Shown here: one piece after another, positions 51,520 to 60,215 of the stretch
Numbering within the stretch: position 1 is the stretch's first letter
How the letters are laid out: every line of letters starts with the position of its first letter
Origin: Bradyrhizobium diazoefficiens
GTDB taxonomy: Bacteria > Pseudomonadota > Alphaproteobacteria > Rhizobiales > Xanthobacteraceae
Reading direction: 5' to 3'
NCBI RefSeq assembly: GCF_018131185.1
Contig: NZ_JAFCJE010000005.1
Coordinates: 558,001-622,000, forward strand
DNA length: 64,000 nucleotides
The notes under the pieces: model-generated
What the model was told of the DNA's origin: nothing
Seen by the model: only the letters and a program-made list of their open reading frames with translations
The model's database searches: none
Position numbers and translations under genes: made by a program

Positions 51520-51928
51520 GCGCAAAGCCAGCAATCGAACTTTGTAATGACGAAGGCGATTGTTAACCTCGCGCAGACCGTCATCTCGCGGCGCCCATCA
51601 TCCAATGCTCGACACATTCTGCTCCTCCGACCAACATTGCATGCCGCGGAGGCCGGCCAAAAAGCCTGGCTTTGCCGTTGAACTGATTGAGACGCCGGGG
51701 ACCCCTTCGCCTGAGATCCGATCATTTGGCGCCTGCATGTGCTCGCCAACCAGGGCGGAAACGTCAGCTATTGGCCCGAAGCCGACCTAGGCTCCTTCTG
51801 CTTCTGTTGAAATCGTTCCGCGAAGCGTCTTGGGCGTGATACACCGTGTATCCCAATTTCTGCCGATACAATTCGTTTGCGTCCACGTCTTCCCGATCTT
51901 CATCGCGTGTCCAGGAGGAGATGAGATC
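51520..51928. other. Intergenic region with degenerate repeat (copy B)
   Basis: 409 bp without a gene. Residues 51739-51790 read on the plus strand as ...ETSAIGPKPT, a decayed version of the MSAIGPK-type repeat frames of Bradyrhizobium. The DNA is more AT-rich towards the methyltransferase gene, which has CAGGAGGAG about 11 bases before its ATG. Confidence 0.45.
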
Positions 51929-52936
51929 ATGACTACGAATGCATTCTCGGACCTGACGCGGCTCATCAACGGCTATCAAATTTCGCAAGCCATTCATGTC
52001 GCGGCCCGTCTTGGCATAGCCGACCACCTTAGCCATGGGCCGCTAAGCAGCAACGAACTTGCTCGGCTCAGCGGATCCCATCCGAGGACACTATATCGAC
52101 TCTTGCGGGCATTAGCTTCGGTCGGTGTTTTCCATGAGGGTGAGAACAGAACGTTTTCGCTCGCCCCGATGAGCGAGTGCCTTCGCTCTGATTCACCGAC
52201 CCCACTGGACGGCTGGGCGGCATATGTCGGGCGACCTTATGCCTGGCAGGCTTGGGGCCATCTCGAACATAGCGTGCGCACCGGTGAGAGTGCCTTTCGG
52301 CATCTCAATGGTCAGAGCGTATGGGAGTATCGCAGCACCCGTCCCGATGAGAACGCGATTTTTAGCCGAGCCATGACAGCCAATTCTCGCGGCGCCATCG
52401 AGGCTATCATCGCCGCCTGCGACTTTAGCCGCTTTCGTCACGTGGCCGACATCGGGGGTGGTCAAGGCCAATTGCTGGCGGGAATTCTCGCGGCAAACAA
52501 GGGCTTGCGCGGAACACTGTTTGATCAGCCGCACGTGGTCGAGAAGGCGGCCGAAGTTCTGAAGCGGGATGGTGTCGCCGACAGATGCGAAATCGTCGGT
52601 GGCAGCTTCTTTGAAGCCATTCCGGAGGGGGCTGATGCCTATGTGATGCGGGCGATCATTCACGATTGGGACGACAAGGAAGCAATTTCTATCCTGACTA
52701 CATGCCGTCGCGCGATGACAGCCAATGCGAGGCTGCTCCTCGTTGAACGCATTGTGGAGCCGCCGAACGAGGGGCCAATCTCGAAACTCAGTGACCTCAA
52801 CATGCTCGTCATGCTTGGTGCGCTGGAACGGACTTACGACGAGTATTGCGCGCTGTGTCGAACGGCCGGATTTGAGACGCGCGGCACGGCTCGCGCAGGC
52901 TTGCACTTCCAGATCATAGAGGCTGTTCCAACTTAG
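51929..52936 (+). CDS. SAM-dependent O-methyltransferase (hydroxyindole/plant-OMT type)
   Basis: From the ATG at 51929, with GGAGGAG upstream, the protein is 335 residues. An N-terminal dimerisation winged helix (IAARLGIADHLSHGPLSSNELARLSGSHPRTLYRLLRALASVGVF) precedes the methyltransferase domain with SAM motif VADIGGGQGQLLAGILAANKGLRGTLFDQPHVVE and catalytic-region motif AIIHDWDDKEAISIL. Such enzymes methylate hydroxyls of aromatic secondary metabolites. The substrate is unknown. Codon use seems less GC-biased than the flagellar genes. Confidence 0.87.
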   Translation: MTTNAFSDLTRLINGYQISQAIHVAARLGIADHLSHGPLSSNELARLSGSHPRTLYRLLRALASVGVFHEGENRTFSLAPMSECLRSDSPTPLDGWAAYVGRPYAWQAWGHLEHSVRTGESAFRHLNGQSVWEYRSTRPDENAIFSRAMTANSRGAIEAIIAACDFSRFRHVADIGGGQGQLLAGILAANKGLRGTLFDQPHVVEKAAEVLKRDGVADRCEIVGGSFFEAIPEGADAYVMRAIIHDWDDKEAISILTTCRRAMTANARLLLVERIVEPPNEGPISKLSDLNMLVMLGALERTYDEYCALCRTAGFETRGTARAGLHFQIIEAVPT

Positions 52937-53086
52937 GCCGAAAAGTCTGCATTTGCTTCGATGATCTGACGGCTAATGCTGGCGCGAAGGCGAAGATCGC
53001 GATGGCACCCGACAGGTCAGAAGCCGAGGCCACACCGGACGTGGTGGTGACGCGGCCGAATCGACGTGAATGACGCGAAGCGGGCT

Positions 53087-53905
53087 TCAGTGGAGCGAGG
53101 CAATCGCCACGAACGATTGCTGCGGAAACGTTAGCTTGCCACCTGCCAGCATGGAATGGTCGAGCCGAGAGGCAGCATCATCGGAAATCGACATGATTAG
53201 CCGCTCCCGCTCAGGCGCCTCTTTATCGTTCAACAGACCAGCCATCGGCGTCGCCGTGAGCTGAAAGCGCACATAATCCAGCATTGACGGAAACCTGATC
53301 TGTTTGGTGACGGGGACCACTTCGACGAAGTCAAAGCCGGCCTGCTTCGCCCAACGAGCAATCTCCTGAGCATCGCAGGAAAGATGCTCAGAACGTTTAA
53401 TGCGTGAGGCCCCTTCTCCGAGACACTTATCGAGCGCCTGCACGAAAGCGTACGCTGCCGGCGTCTTCTCGATTGAGCCATAAACGCTGAATCCAGCGTG
53501 GCCGGCGGGCTTAAGCACTCTCACCATTTCCTTTAGCGCCAGAAGCCGATCAGGGAAGAATTGTAGCCCGAGTTGGCAGAGTACGACGTCGAAGCTGTCT
53601 GAATCGAACGGAAGGTCAAGCGCACTCCCCTCGATCCATTCAATCTCTGGAGACTTCGCGCGCGCAATCGCGAGCATCGCTGAATTGAGGTCAAGGCCGA
53701 CAACACGTCTCACGATGCCACGTTGCTCTATCAATCTCGCGACAATGCCGGTCCCACACGCGATGTCGAGTACGCTGTCGCCGCGCGCTGGTGGGATGCG
53801 GTCGAGCAGGTCGTTGGCCCATACTGATGTGATGGCCGGCACCAAATAACGTTCGTACAGTTCCGGCGCGCTGGCATCCATTTGCCAGTGTTCGTGGACC
53901 GACAT
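53087..53905 (-). CDS. SAM-dependent methyltransferase, UbiE-like
   Basis: The 272-residue protein is a class I methyltransferase. Motif I is SVLDIACGTGIVARLIEQRG, motif II GLDLNSAMLAIARAKSP, and motif III-IV SFDVVLCQLGLQFFPDRLLALKEMVRVLKPAG. The C-terminal 120 residues are less conserved. It converges on the O-methyltransferase gene and, like it, looks less GC-rich than neighbours. Decayed repeats lie beyond both genes. The substrate cannot be inferred. Confidence 0.85.
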   Translation of the reverse strand: MSVHEHWQMDASAPELYERYLVPAITSVWANDLLDRIPPARGDSVLDIACGTGIVARLIEQRGIVRRVVGLDLNSAMLAIARAKSPEIEWIEGSALDLPFDSDSFDVVLCQLGLQFFPDRLLALKEMVRVLKPAGHAGFSVYGSIEKTPAAYAFVQALDKCLGEGASRIKRSEHLSCDAQEIARWAKQAGFDFVEVVPVTKQIRFPSMLDYVRFQLTATPMAGLLNDKEAPERERLIMSISDDAASRLDHSMLAGGKLTFPQQSFVAIASLH

Positions 53906-53936
53906 GACTTGCCCCTATTGCCGAGTAGAAGCATCG

Positions 53937-54017
53937 AGAGACATTTCCGTCTTGATGCTGGCCTATCGGACAACAAGCTGCAAGGGGGAAGGTCCGCTTG
54001 TGGCCCTTGGCGGTCAT
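53937..54017 (-). repeat. Degenerate Bradyrhizobium-type intergenic repeat (copy C)
   Basis: On the minus strand it reads MTAKGHKRTFPLAACCPIG..., a variant of the MSALGHKQTF-like intergenic repeat frames. It is upstream of the UbiE-like gene. Copies A and B are related but not identical. It is not a real gene. Confidence 0.5.
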
Positions 54018-54107
54018 CGGTCTACGACGCTTCGAGATCTCCCTCAAAGGTGAAACAGCCTCGATTGTGAGCATGCGACTTAGAGCGCGCCCGCGTGCCG
54101 GCTGCGG

Positions 54108-54515
54108 TCAGTGGACGCGGTGGCTCATTCTATCGTCGTCATCCTGTTCGACGATCTGCGCGATCGGGCTCGACTGGTGATGCACCAGGCGCCAGTCGTC
54201 GCCGACGCGGCGGAAATGGTTCGCAGCCGCCAGAGCGGTGCCGTCGACGATCTCGATGCAGAGCACGCGGGCGCTGTCGCCGTCGACGATCGCCTGCGGT
54301 TCGGCGCAGGTGATCTGCGGTCTTTCAGGATTTTGCAGGATGTCGCGCCAGCTTCCGATCACCGTGGCGCGTCCGACGATCGCCGGCCAGCCGGGATGGA
54401 TGCAGGAAATGCCGTCGTCATCCGCCCACATCTGTTCCATGCCGGCGAAGTCGCCCGCTGAAAAAGCGGCGTAGAAGGCCGCGTTGGCGGCGATGATCTT
54501 GCTGTCTTTTGCCAT
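54108..54515 (-). CDS. NTF2/SnoaL-like protein
   Basis: From the ATG at 54515 the protein has 135 residues; an ATG at 54533 adds six. The sequence follows the nuclear-transport-factor-2 fold: IAANAAFYAAFSAGDFAGMEQMWADDDGISCIHPGWPAIVGRATVIGSWRDIL, then ANHFRRVGDDWRLVHHQSSP at the end. Such proteins are small binding or catalytic domains; DUF4440-type members are often regulatory or involved in aromatic metabolism. No ligand can be inferred. Confidence 0.8.
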   Translation of the reverse strand: MAKDSKIIAANAAFYAAFSAGDFAGMEQMWADDDGISCIHPGWPAIVGRATVIGSWRDILQNPERPQITCAEPQAIVDGDSARVLCIEIVDGTALAAANHFRRVGDDWRLVHHQSSPIAQIVEQDDDDRMSHRVH

Positions 54516-54600
54516 GCCTCTCGGGTGGGGCAATGACAGGCAAAAATCAAGCGCGACTTCCGTCGGTCAGACCGCAGTGCAGCATTTGCCCGCTTTGTGG

Positions 54601-56085
54601 TCAGGCCGAGACGAGCATCGCCACCGCCCGCCGCGCACCGCCCTGATACAGTTGGCCGAGCGCCGCGGTCACGGCCTCGCGCAGGCGCGGCTCGGAACCG
54701 AGCGGCCCGAACACCTTCGCGACCCCGAGAAGTGCAGGCGCGAGCCGCTCGGCGACGGGGCCGGCCTCACGCGCCAGCGCGGCGAACTCGGCGGCGAGCG
54801 GATCGCGCACGTCGATGGCGCGGCCCTGCTCGTCGGTTGCGGTGACGTAGCGCATCCAGCCGGCCACCGCGAGCGCATGGGCTGCGATCGGCAAATCCTT
54901 GCGCAAGCGATCCTGCATCGCGCCAAGCAGGCGTTGCGGCAGCTTCTGCGAGCCGTCCATCGCGATCTGCCAGGTGCGGTGGTGCAGCGCCGGATTGGCA
55001 AAGCGCTCGAGCAGCGAGGCGCGATAGGCGGCGAGATCAGTGCCTGATGGCATGGTCAGCGTCACCGCGGCGTCCTCCATCACCCGCGCGGCGAGGCGCG
55101 CGAAATGCGGATCCTGCATCGTGTCCGCGATGGTCTCATAACCAGAGAGATAGCCGAGATAGGCCAGCGCCGAATGGCTGGCGTTGAGCAGCCGCAGCTT
55201 CATCAGCTCGAACGGCTTGACGTCGCTGACAAGCTCGACGCCCGCGGCGGCGAGATCGGGCCGGCCCACCGTGAAACGGTCCTCGACCACCCATTGCGTG
55301 AAAGGCTCGGTCATCACGGGCCAGGCGTCGCGCATGCCGAGCGCGTTCGCGACCGTATCGCGGTCGCTGTCCGTCGTCTCCGGGACGATTCGGTCGACCA
55401 TGGTGGAGGGGAAGGCGACCGTATCCGCAATCCATTTGCCGAGATCCTTCGACCGCAGCGCGGCGAACTGCGTCACGATCCGCTGCACGGTGTGGCCGTT
55501 GGCGGCGAGATTGTCGCAGCACAGCACGGTGAAAGGCGGAAGGCCCTGTGCCCGCCGCCGCGCCAGCGCGGCGACGATGAAGCCGGTCGCCGAGCGTGGC
55601 GCGCCGAAATTGTTGAGGTCGTGCACGATGTCGGGATGCCGCTCGTCGAGATCGCCGGTCTGCGGCGTGTGGCAATAGCCCTTCTCGGTAACCGTCAGCG
55701 AGACGATGCGAATGGCGGGATCGGCCATCCGTTCGACCAGCCGGCCCGGGTTCTCGCGTGCGACGACGCTGTCGAGCAGTGCGCCGACGACGCGGTGCTC
55801 GGTGCCTTCGGCGGCGCGTATCGCAGCCGTGTAAAGGTGATCCTGCGGGGCGAGAGCATCGCGCGTATCCGGGCTGCGCAGGCTGGCGCCGACGATGCCC
55901 CAGGAGGGGGCCCCGGCGGACAGGCAATCATCGATGACAACCGCTTGATGTGCGCGATGAAAGGCGCCGAGACCGAGATGCACGATACCGGGCGTGACGC
56001 GCGAACGGTCGTAGCCCGGGCGGCGGATGGCCGGCGGCAGCCGGTCGAGATTGGCGCGGCCAAGGCGTGTCGAACCTGGGCGCAT
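54601..56085 (-). CDS. uxuB: D-mannonate/fructuronate oxidoreductase (UxuB, mannitol dehydrogenase family)
   Basis: The 494-residue protein starts at the ATG at 56085 with GGGAGAC just upstream. The Rossmann start is VTPGIVHLGLGAFHRAHQAVVID, and the polyol-dehydrogenase signature includes FVLCCDNLAANGHTVQ-like TVLCCDNLAANGHTVQRIV and DRIVPETTDSD. KLRLLNASHSALAYLGYL is the conserved catalytic region (Lys-x5-Asn-x2-His). UxuB reduces D-fructuronate to D-mannonate with NADH. It diverges from the GntR regulator across an operator-like site, and the rest of the locus includes UxuA, the next enzyme. Confidence 0.88.
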   Translation of the reverse strand: MRPGSTRLGRANLDRLPPAIRRPGYDRSRVTPGIVHLGLGAFHRAHQAVVIDDCLSAGAPSWGIVGASLRSPDTRDALAPQDHLYTAAIRAAEGTEHRVVGALLDSVVARENPGRLVERMADPAIRIVSLTVTEKGYCHTPQTGDLDERHPDIVHDLNNFGAPRSATGFIVAALARRRAQGLPPFTVLCCDNLAANGHTVQRIVTQFAALRSKDLGKWIADTVAFPSTMVDRIVPETTDSDRDTVANALGMRDAWPVMTEPFTQWVVEDRFTVGRPDLAAAGVELVSDVKPFELMKLRLLNASHSALAYLGYLSGYETIADTMQDPHFARLAARVMEDAAVTLTMPSGTDLAAYRASLLERFANPALHHRTWQIAMDGSQKLPQRLLGAMQDRLRKDLPIAAHALAVAGWMRYVTATDEQGRAIDVRDPLAAEFAALAREAGPVAERLAPALLGVAKVFGPLGSEPRLREAVTAALGQLYQGGARRAVAMLVSA

Positions 56086-56148
56086 GGACGTCTCCCTTTG
56101 CTTTGCCGCTGCTTGACATGGCGCCCTTATCAGGTCAATGCTTCGGTC

Positions 56149-56165
56149 AATTGGTAAGGCCAATT
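56149..56165. promoter_or_regulatory. Operator-like palindrome between uxuB and the GntR gene
   Basis: AATTGG and CCAATT arms with a TAAGG spacer form AATTGGTAAGGCCAATT. An overlapping CCAAAATTGG lies at 56168-56177. The arms match the AATTGG/CCAATT half-sites of UxuR/ExuR operators. It sits where a GntR-type regulator would control both divergent transcripts. TTGACA at 56113-56118 could be the -35 of the plus-strand promoter. Confidence 0.7.
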
Positions 56166-56228
56166 ATCCAAAATTGGCGGGCCGCGGGTCTGATCAGACC
56201 CCGCGCGACCCTATCGGGGAGGACCAGC

Positions 56229-57041
56229 GTGCCGCTGGAAGCTGTGGAGGCGAGACGGCTCTATCGCCAGGTCGCCGATCAATTGCGAAGCCTGATCGAC
56301 AGCGGCGAGTACGCGGTCGGCAGCCGCTTGCCGACTGAGCGTGAGCTAGCCGAGCAGCTGAAGATCTCGCGGCCGACTGTGCGCGAAGCCCTGATCGCGC
56401 TCGAGGTCGAGGGCCGCGTCCGCATCCGCGTCGGGTCCGGCATCTATGTGATCGACCCCGCGGACGCTGCACCCGCGCCGCCAGCCGCCGGCCTCGAAGG
56501 TCCGTTCGAGCTGTTGCGCGCCCGCGAATTCCTGGAAAGTGCGATCGCCGAGCAGGCCGCGCGCGTCGCGACCAAGGACGATGTCGCCCGCATCGATGCG
56601 TCCCTTCTCGCGATGGAGAAGGTCGAGCATCCCGGCGAGGCCTCGATGGTCCACGACCGCGCGTTTCACGTCGCGATCGCCGGAAGCCTCGGCAATGCCG
56701 TTCTGGTACGCGTGGTGGGCGAGCTGTTCGACCAGCGTCTCAACCCCTATTTCGCGCAGCTTGCGCATTATTTCGAGAGCCCGGGCACCTGGCGCACCGC
56801 GCTCGACGAGCATCGCGCCGTGCGCGAGGCGATCGCGGCGCACGATCCGGACGCCGCGCGCGATGCGATGCGCGCTCATCTGGCGCGCTCGCAGGAGCGC
56901 TTTGCGCAGAATTTCGGCGCCGAGAACGCGGCGGGATCGTCGCCCGGACGCGGCCGCGCGGCGCGACCTGCGGCAAAGCCGTCGAAACCGAAAGATGCGC
57001 CGAAGAAGCGGACTGCGGGCAGCGGCGCGCGGCGGCGATGA
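56229..57041 (+). CDS. GntR/FadR-type regulator of the sugar-acid locus (UxuR-like)
   Basis: I place the start at the GTG at 56229, with GGGGAGGA five bases upstream; the frame extends to 56067 but would run over the operator. The 270-residue protein has an N-terminal winged helix (LYRQVADQLRSLIDSGEYAVGSRLPTERELAEQLKISRPTVREALIALEVEGRVRIRVGSGIYV) and a FadR-C (FCD) ligand domain with RAREFLESAIAEQAARVAT and metal-site histidines in HDRAFHVAIA and DEHRAVREAI. The last 35 residues are a Lys/Arg/Pro-rich tail. It probably represses the locus until a sugar acid binds. Confidence 0.88.
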   Translation: MPLEAVEARRLYRQVADQLRSLIDSGEYAVGSRLPTERELAEQLKISRPTVREALIALEVEGRVRIRVGSGIYVIDPADAAPAPPAAGLEGPFELLRAREFLESAIAEQAARVATKDDVARIDASLLAMEKVEHPGEASMVHDRAFHVAIAGSLGNAVLVRVVGELFDQRLNPYFAQLAHYFESPGTWRTALDEHRAVREAIAAHDPDAARDAMRAHLARSQERFAQNFGAENAAGSSPGRGRAARPAAKPSKPKDAPKKRTAGSGARRR

Positions 57042-57111
57042 GATTGGACGGCCCGCATCCGTGTCGGGGCGGGCGAACAAGAAGCAGACTTGAACGATGG
57101 AGGAAAAGTCG

Positions 57112-58089
57112 ATGTTGAAGACAATGACGATTGCAGCAATGGTCTCCGCCGCTACGCTGCTGGCCGCGACCAGCGCAAGCATGGCGCAGACCAAGCTCAA
57201 ATGGGCCCATGTCTACGAGACCTCGGAGCCGTTCCACACCGCCTCGGTTTGGGCCGCGCAGGAGATCGGCAAGCGCACCAACGGGCGCTATGCGATCGAC
57301 GTCTATCCGGCCTCGCAGCTCGGCAAGGAGGCCGACATCAACCAGGGCCTATCGCTCGGCTCGGTCGATATCATCATTTCCGGCTCGAGCTTCGCGGCCA
57401 AGAGCTTCCCGCCGATCGGCGTGACCTATTATCCCTACACCTTCCGCGATGCCGATCATCTGCTCGCCTACACCAAGAGCGACATCTTCAAGGAGCTCGC
57501 CAAGGGCTATGAGGACAAGAGCGGCCACCACATCGTCGCGGTGACCTATTACGGCGTGCGCCAGACCTCGTCGAACAAGCCGATCAAGACCTGCGCGGAC
57601 ATGAAGGGCCTGAAGATGCGCGTGCCCGACGTGCCGGCCTATCTTGCCATGCCCCGCGCCTGCGGCGCCAACACCGCACCGATCGCCTTCGCCGAAGTCT
57701 ATCTCGCGCTCCAGAACGGCACCGTCGAGGCGCAGGAAAACCCGCTGACCACGATCGAGGCCAAGAAGTTCTATGAGGTGCAGAAGCACATCGTGCTGAC
57801 CGGCCACATCGTCGATCACCTCAACACCGTGATCGCCGGCGCCCTTTGGAAGAAGCTCTCTGACGAGGACAAGAAGATCTTCACCGACGTCGCCCAAGAA
57901 GCCGCAGCCAGGGCGACCGGAGAGATCAAGCAGAACGAAGCCAAGCTGGTCGCCTTCTTCAAGGACAAGGGCCTGACCGTCACCGAGGTCGACAAGAACG
58001 AGTTCCGTGACACCGTGCTGAAGAACGTCGCGTTCGAGACCTTCGGCTATCGCAAGGCCGACTGGGAAAAGATCCAGGCGGTGAAATAA
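57112..58089 (+). CDS. TRAP transporter solute-binding protein (DctP family)
   Basis: From the ATG at 57112, with GGAGGA nine bases before it, the 325-residue precursor has a signal peptide (TIAAMVSAATLLAATSASMAQ). The DctP fold is shown by LKWAHVYETSEPFHTASVWAAQEIGKRTNGRYAIDVYPASQLGKEADINQGLSLGSVDI and by the selectivity-filter arginine region LKMRVPDVPAYLAM. It delivers a carboxylate substrate to DctQ/DctM. The uxuAB neighbours point to a hexuronate or aldonate. Confidence 0.92.
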   Translation: MLKTMTIAAMVSAATLLAATSASMAQTKLKWAHVYETSEPFHTASVWAAQEIGKRTNGRYAIDVYPASQLGKEADINQGLSLGSVDIIISGSSFAAKSFPPIGVTYYPYTFRDADHLLAYTKSDIFKELAKGYEDKSGHHIVAVTYYGVRQTSSNKPIKTCADMKGLKMRVPDVPAYLAMPRACGANTAPIAFAEVYLALQNGTVEAQENPLTTIEAKKFYEVQKHIVLTGHIVDHLNTVIAGALWKKLSDEDKKIFTDVAQEAAARATGEIKQNEAKLVAFFKDKGLTVTEVDKNEFRDTVLKNVAFETFGYRKADWEKIQAVK

Positions 58090-58096
58090 TTCACGC

Positions 58097-58200
58097 CGTC
58101 GTTCCGGGGCTCGCGAAGCGAGAACCCGGAACCTCGAGATTCCGGGTTCGTCTCGCCGGGCCGCGCTTGCGCGGTCCCGTCGAGCCGCCCCGGAATGACG
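58097..58200. repeat. Palindromic intergenic repeat (REP/BIME-like)
   Basis: The ends CGTCGTTCCGGGGC and GCCCCGGAATGACG form a long inverted repeat with one wobble. Inside is another hairpin (GAACCCGGAA ... TTCCGGGTTC). This is a type of repeat I associate with Bradyrhizobium intergenic DNA. It separates dctP from dctQ and could adjust the ratio of binding protein to membrane subunits. Confidence 0.75.
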
Positions 58201-58225
58201 ACTGCGAGGTTTGAGGGAGCAACCC

Positions 58226-58804
58226 ATGTCGACCGCCGAAATCCACCGGCAGATCACCGCGGATGAGATTGCCCATACGTTCGAGGAAGAGGCGACGCCG
58301 AAGGTCGATCTCGGCGTGTACGCGTTCGAGGACTGGGTGGCGCTGGCAATCTTCTGGGTGATGGCGCTCGCCGTCTTCCTGCAGTTCTTCACCCGCTACG
58401 TGCTCAACGACAGCTACGCCTGGACCGAGGAGATCGCGACCTATTGCCTGATCGGCGTGGTCTTCATCGGCTCGGCGATGTGCGTGCGGCTGTCGCGGCA
58501 CATCCAGGTCGACCTCGTCTATCGCTACCTGCCGCATGCCGCAGGCCGCGTGCTGTCGACGGCGATCGACCTGATCCGGATCGCCTTCTTCGGCTACGCC
58601 ATCAAGCTGGTCTGGATCTACATCCAGATCATCGGCGACGAGCAGATGACCACGATCAATCTTCCCAAGGACTACGTCTATTACGCCGTGCTGTTCGGCT
58701 TCGTGCTGATGTTCGCACGCTCCGTGCAGGTGGCCGTCCAGAACTGGCGGCAGGGCTACTCGGTCCTCGAACGTCCGGGTGCCTACGACGGATCGGAAGG
58801 ATAA
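58226..58804 (+). CDS. TRAP transporter small membrane subunit (DctQ family)
   Basis: From the ATG at 58226, with TGAGGGAGC upstream, the protein is 192 residues. Four membrane helices are expected: VALAIFWVMALAVFLQFFTRYV, the following ATYCLIGVVFIGSAMCV, the VLSTAIDLIRIAFFGYAIKLV region and VYYAVLFGFVLMFARSVQVAV. The DctQ motif TRYVLNDSYAWTEEIATY is present. A 45-residue soluble N-terminus precedes the first helix. dctM begins 4 bp after the stop. Confidence 0.9.
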   Translation: MSTAEIHRQITADEIAHTFEEEATPKVDLGVYAFEDWVALAIFWVMALAVFLQFFTRYVLNDSYAWTEEIATYCLIGVVFIGSAMCVRLSRHIQVDLVYRYLPHAAGRVLSTAIDLIRIAFFGYAIKLVWIYIQIIGDEQMTTINLPKDYVYYAVLFGFVLMFARSVQVAVQNWRQGYSVLERPGAYDGSEG

Positions 58805-58808
58805 CACC

Positions 58809-60215
58809 ATGCTGCTGTTGCTCGGAGGCTTTCTCGTCCTGATGCTGCTCGGCGTTCCCGTGGCGATTGCCATGGCCGCGTCGTCGCTGCTCTACATCCT
58901 GGTCAGCGGCGTGACGCCGGACGTCACGCTGGCGCAGCGCATGATCGCCGGGGTCGAGAGCTTTCCGCTGCTCGCCGTGCCGTTCTTCATCCTGGCCGGC
59001 AATCTCATGAATATCGCCGGCGTCACGGGGCGCATCTACAAATTCGCCGTCGCGCTGGTGGGGTGGATGCGCGGCGGCCTCGGCCACGTCAACATCGTCG
59101 GTTCGGTGATCTTTTCCGGCATGTCCGGCACCGCCATCGCGGATGCCGCCGGCCTCGGCACCATCGAGATCAAGGCGATGAAGGACCACGGCTACTCCAC
59201 CGAATTCTCGGTTGGCGTCACCGCGGCCTCGGCGACACTGGGGCCGATCATCCCGCCGTCGCTGCCCTTCGTGATCTACGGCATGATGGCGAACGTCTCG
59301 ATCGGCGCGCTGTTCCTCGGCGGCGTCATTCCCGGCGTGGTGCTGACGCTGTTCATGATGGCGACCGTCACCTATTTCGCGCACAAGAACAAATGGGGCA
59401 GCGACACCCCGTTCTCCTGGCCGCAGCTCGGCTCGGCCGGGCTCGAGATCGCCATCGTGCTGTCCTTCCCGATGGCGATCTGGCTGATGGTGATGGCCGG
59501 CATGTCGGTCAACATGGCCGTCGTCATCGGCCTCGGCACGCTGCTCATCATCGACTGGTATTTCGACTTCTCAGCCGTGATGGCGCTGATGGCGCCGGTG
59601 ATCCTGATCGGCGGCATGACGCTCGGCTGGTTCACGCCGACGGAAGCCGCGGTCGCTGCCGTGATCTGGTCCCTGTTCCTCGGTCTCGTGCGCTACCGCA
59701 CCATGACGTTCCAGACCGTCGCCAAGGCGACGTTCGACACCATCGAGACCACCGCCTCGGTGCTGTTCATCGTCACGGCAGCCTCGATCTTCGCCTGGCT
59801 GCTGACGGTGTCGCAGGCGGCCCAGATGCTGTCGGACTGGATGCTCAGCATCACCCAGAACAAATGGGTGTTCCTGGCGCTCGCCAACGTGCTGATCCTG
59901 TTCGTCGGCTGCTTCATCGACACCACGGCGGCGATCACCATTCTGGTGCCGATCCTGCTGCCGATCGTGCTCAAGCTCGGCATCGATCCGATCCACTTCG
60001 GCCTGATCATGACGCTGAACCTGATGATCGGCCTGTTGCATCCGCCGCTCGGCATGGTGCTGTTCGTGCTCGCCCGCGTGGCAAAGCTCTCGGTCGAGCG
60101 CACGACGGTGGCCATCCTGCCCTGGCTGGTGCCGCTGATGCTCGCGCTGATCGCGATCACCTTCATTCCTGAACTCACCCTCTGGCTGCCGAAATACATG
60201 GGATTGTCCAAATGA
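58809..60215 (+). CDS. TRAP transporter large membrane subunit (DctM family)
   Basis: From the ATG at 58809 the protein is 468 residues with about 12 to 14 membrane helices. Conserved DctM blocks: LLGVPVAIAMAASSLLYIL, AVPFFILAGNLMNIAGVTGRIYKFAVALVGWMRGGLGHVNIVGSVIFSGMSGTAIADAAGLG, and ATLGPIIPPSLPFVIYG. It forms the Na+-coupled channel half of the transporter with DctQ. The Zn-dehydrogenase gene overlaps its end (ATGA), so the transporter and the enzyme are one transcript. Confidence 0.93.
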   Translation: MLLLLGGFLVLMLLGVPVAIAMAASSLLYILVSGVTPDVTLAQRMIAGVESFPLLAVPFFILAGNLMNIAGVTGRIYKFAVALVGWMRGGLGHVNIVGSVIFSGMSGTAIADAAGLGTIEIKAMKDHGYSTEFSVGVTAASATLGPIIPPSLPFVIYGMMANVSIGALFLGGVIPGVVLTLFMMATVTYFAHKNKWGSDTPFSWPQLGSAGLEIAIVLSFPMAIWLMVMAGMSVNMAVVIGLGTLLIIDWYFDFSAVMALMAPVILIGGMTLGWFTPTEAAVAAVIWSLFLGLVRYRTMTFQTVAKATFDTIETTASVLFIVTAASIFAWLLTVSQAAQMLSDWMLSITQNKWVFLALANVLILFVGCFIDTTAAITILVPILLPIVLKLGIDPIHFGLIMTLNLMIGLLHPPLGMVLFVLARVAKLSVERTTVAILPWLVPLMLALIAITFIPELTLWLPKYMGLSK

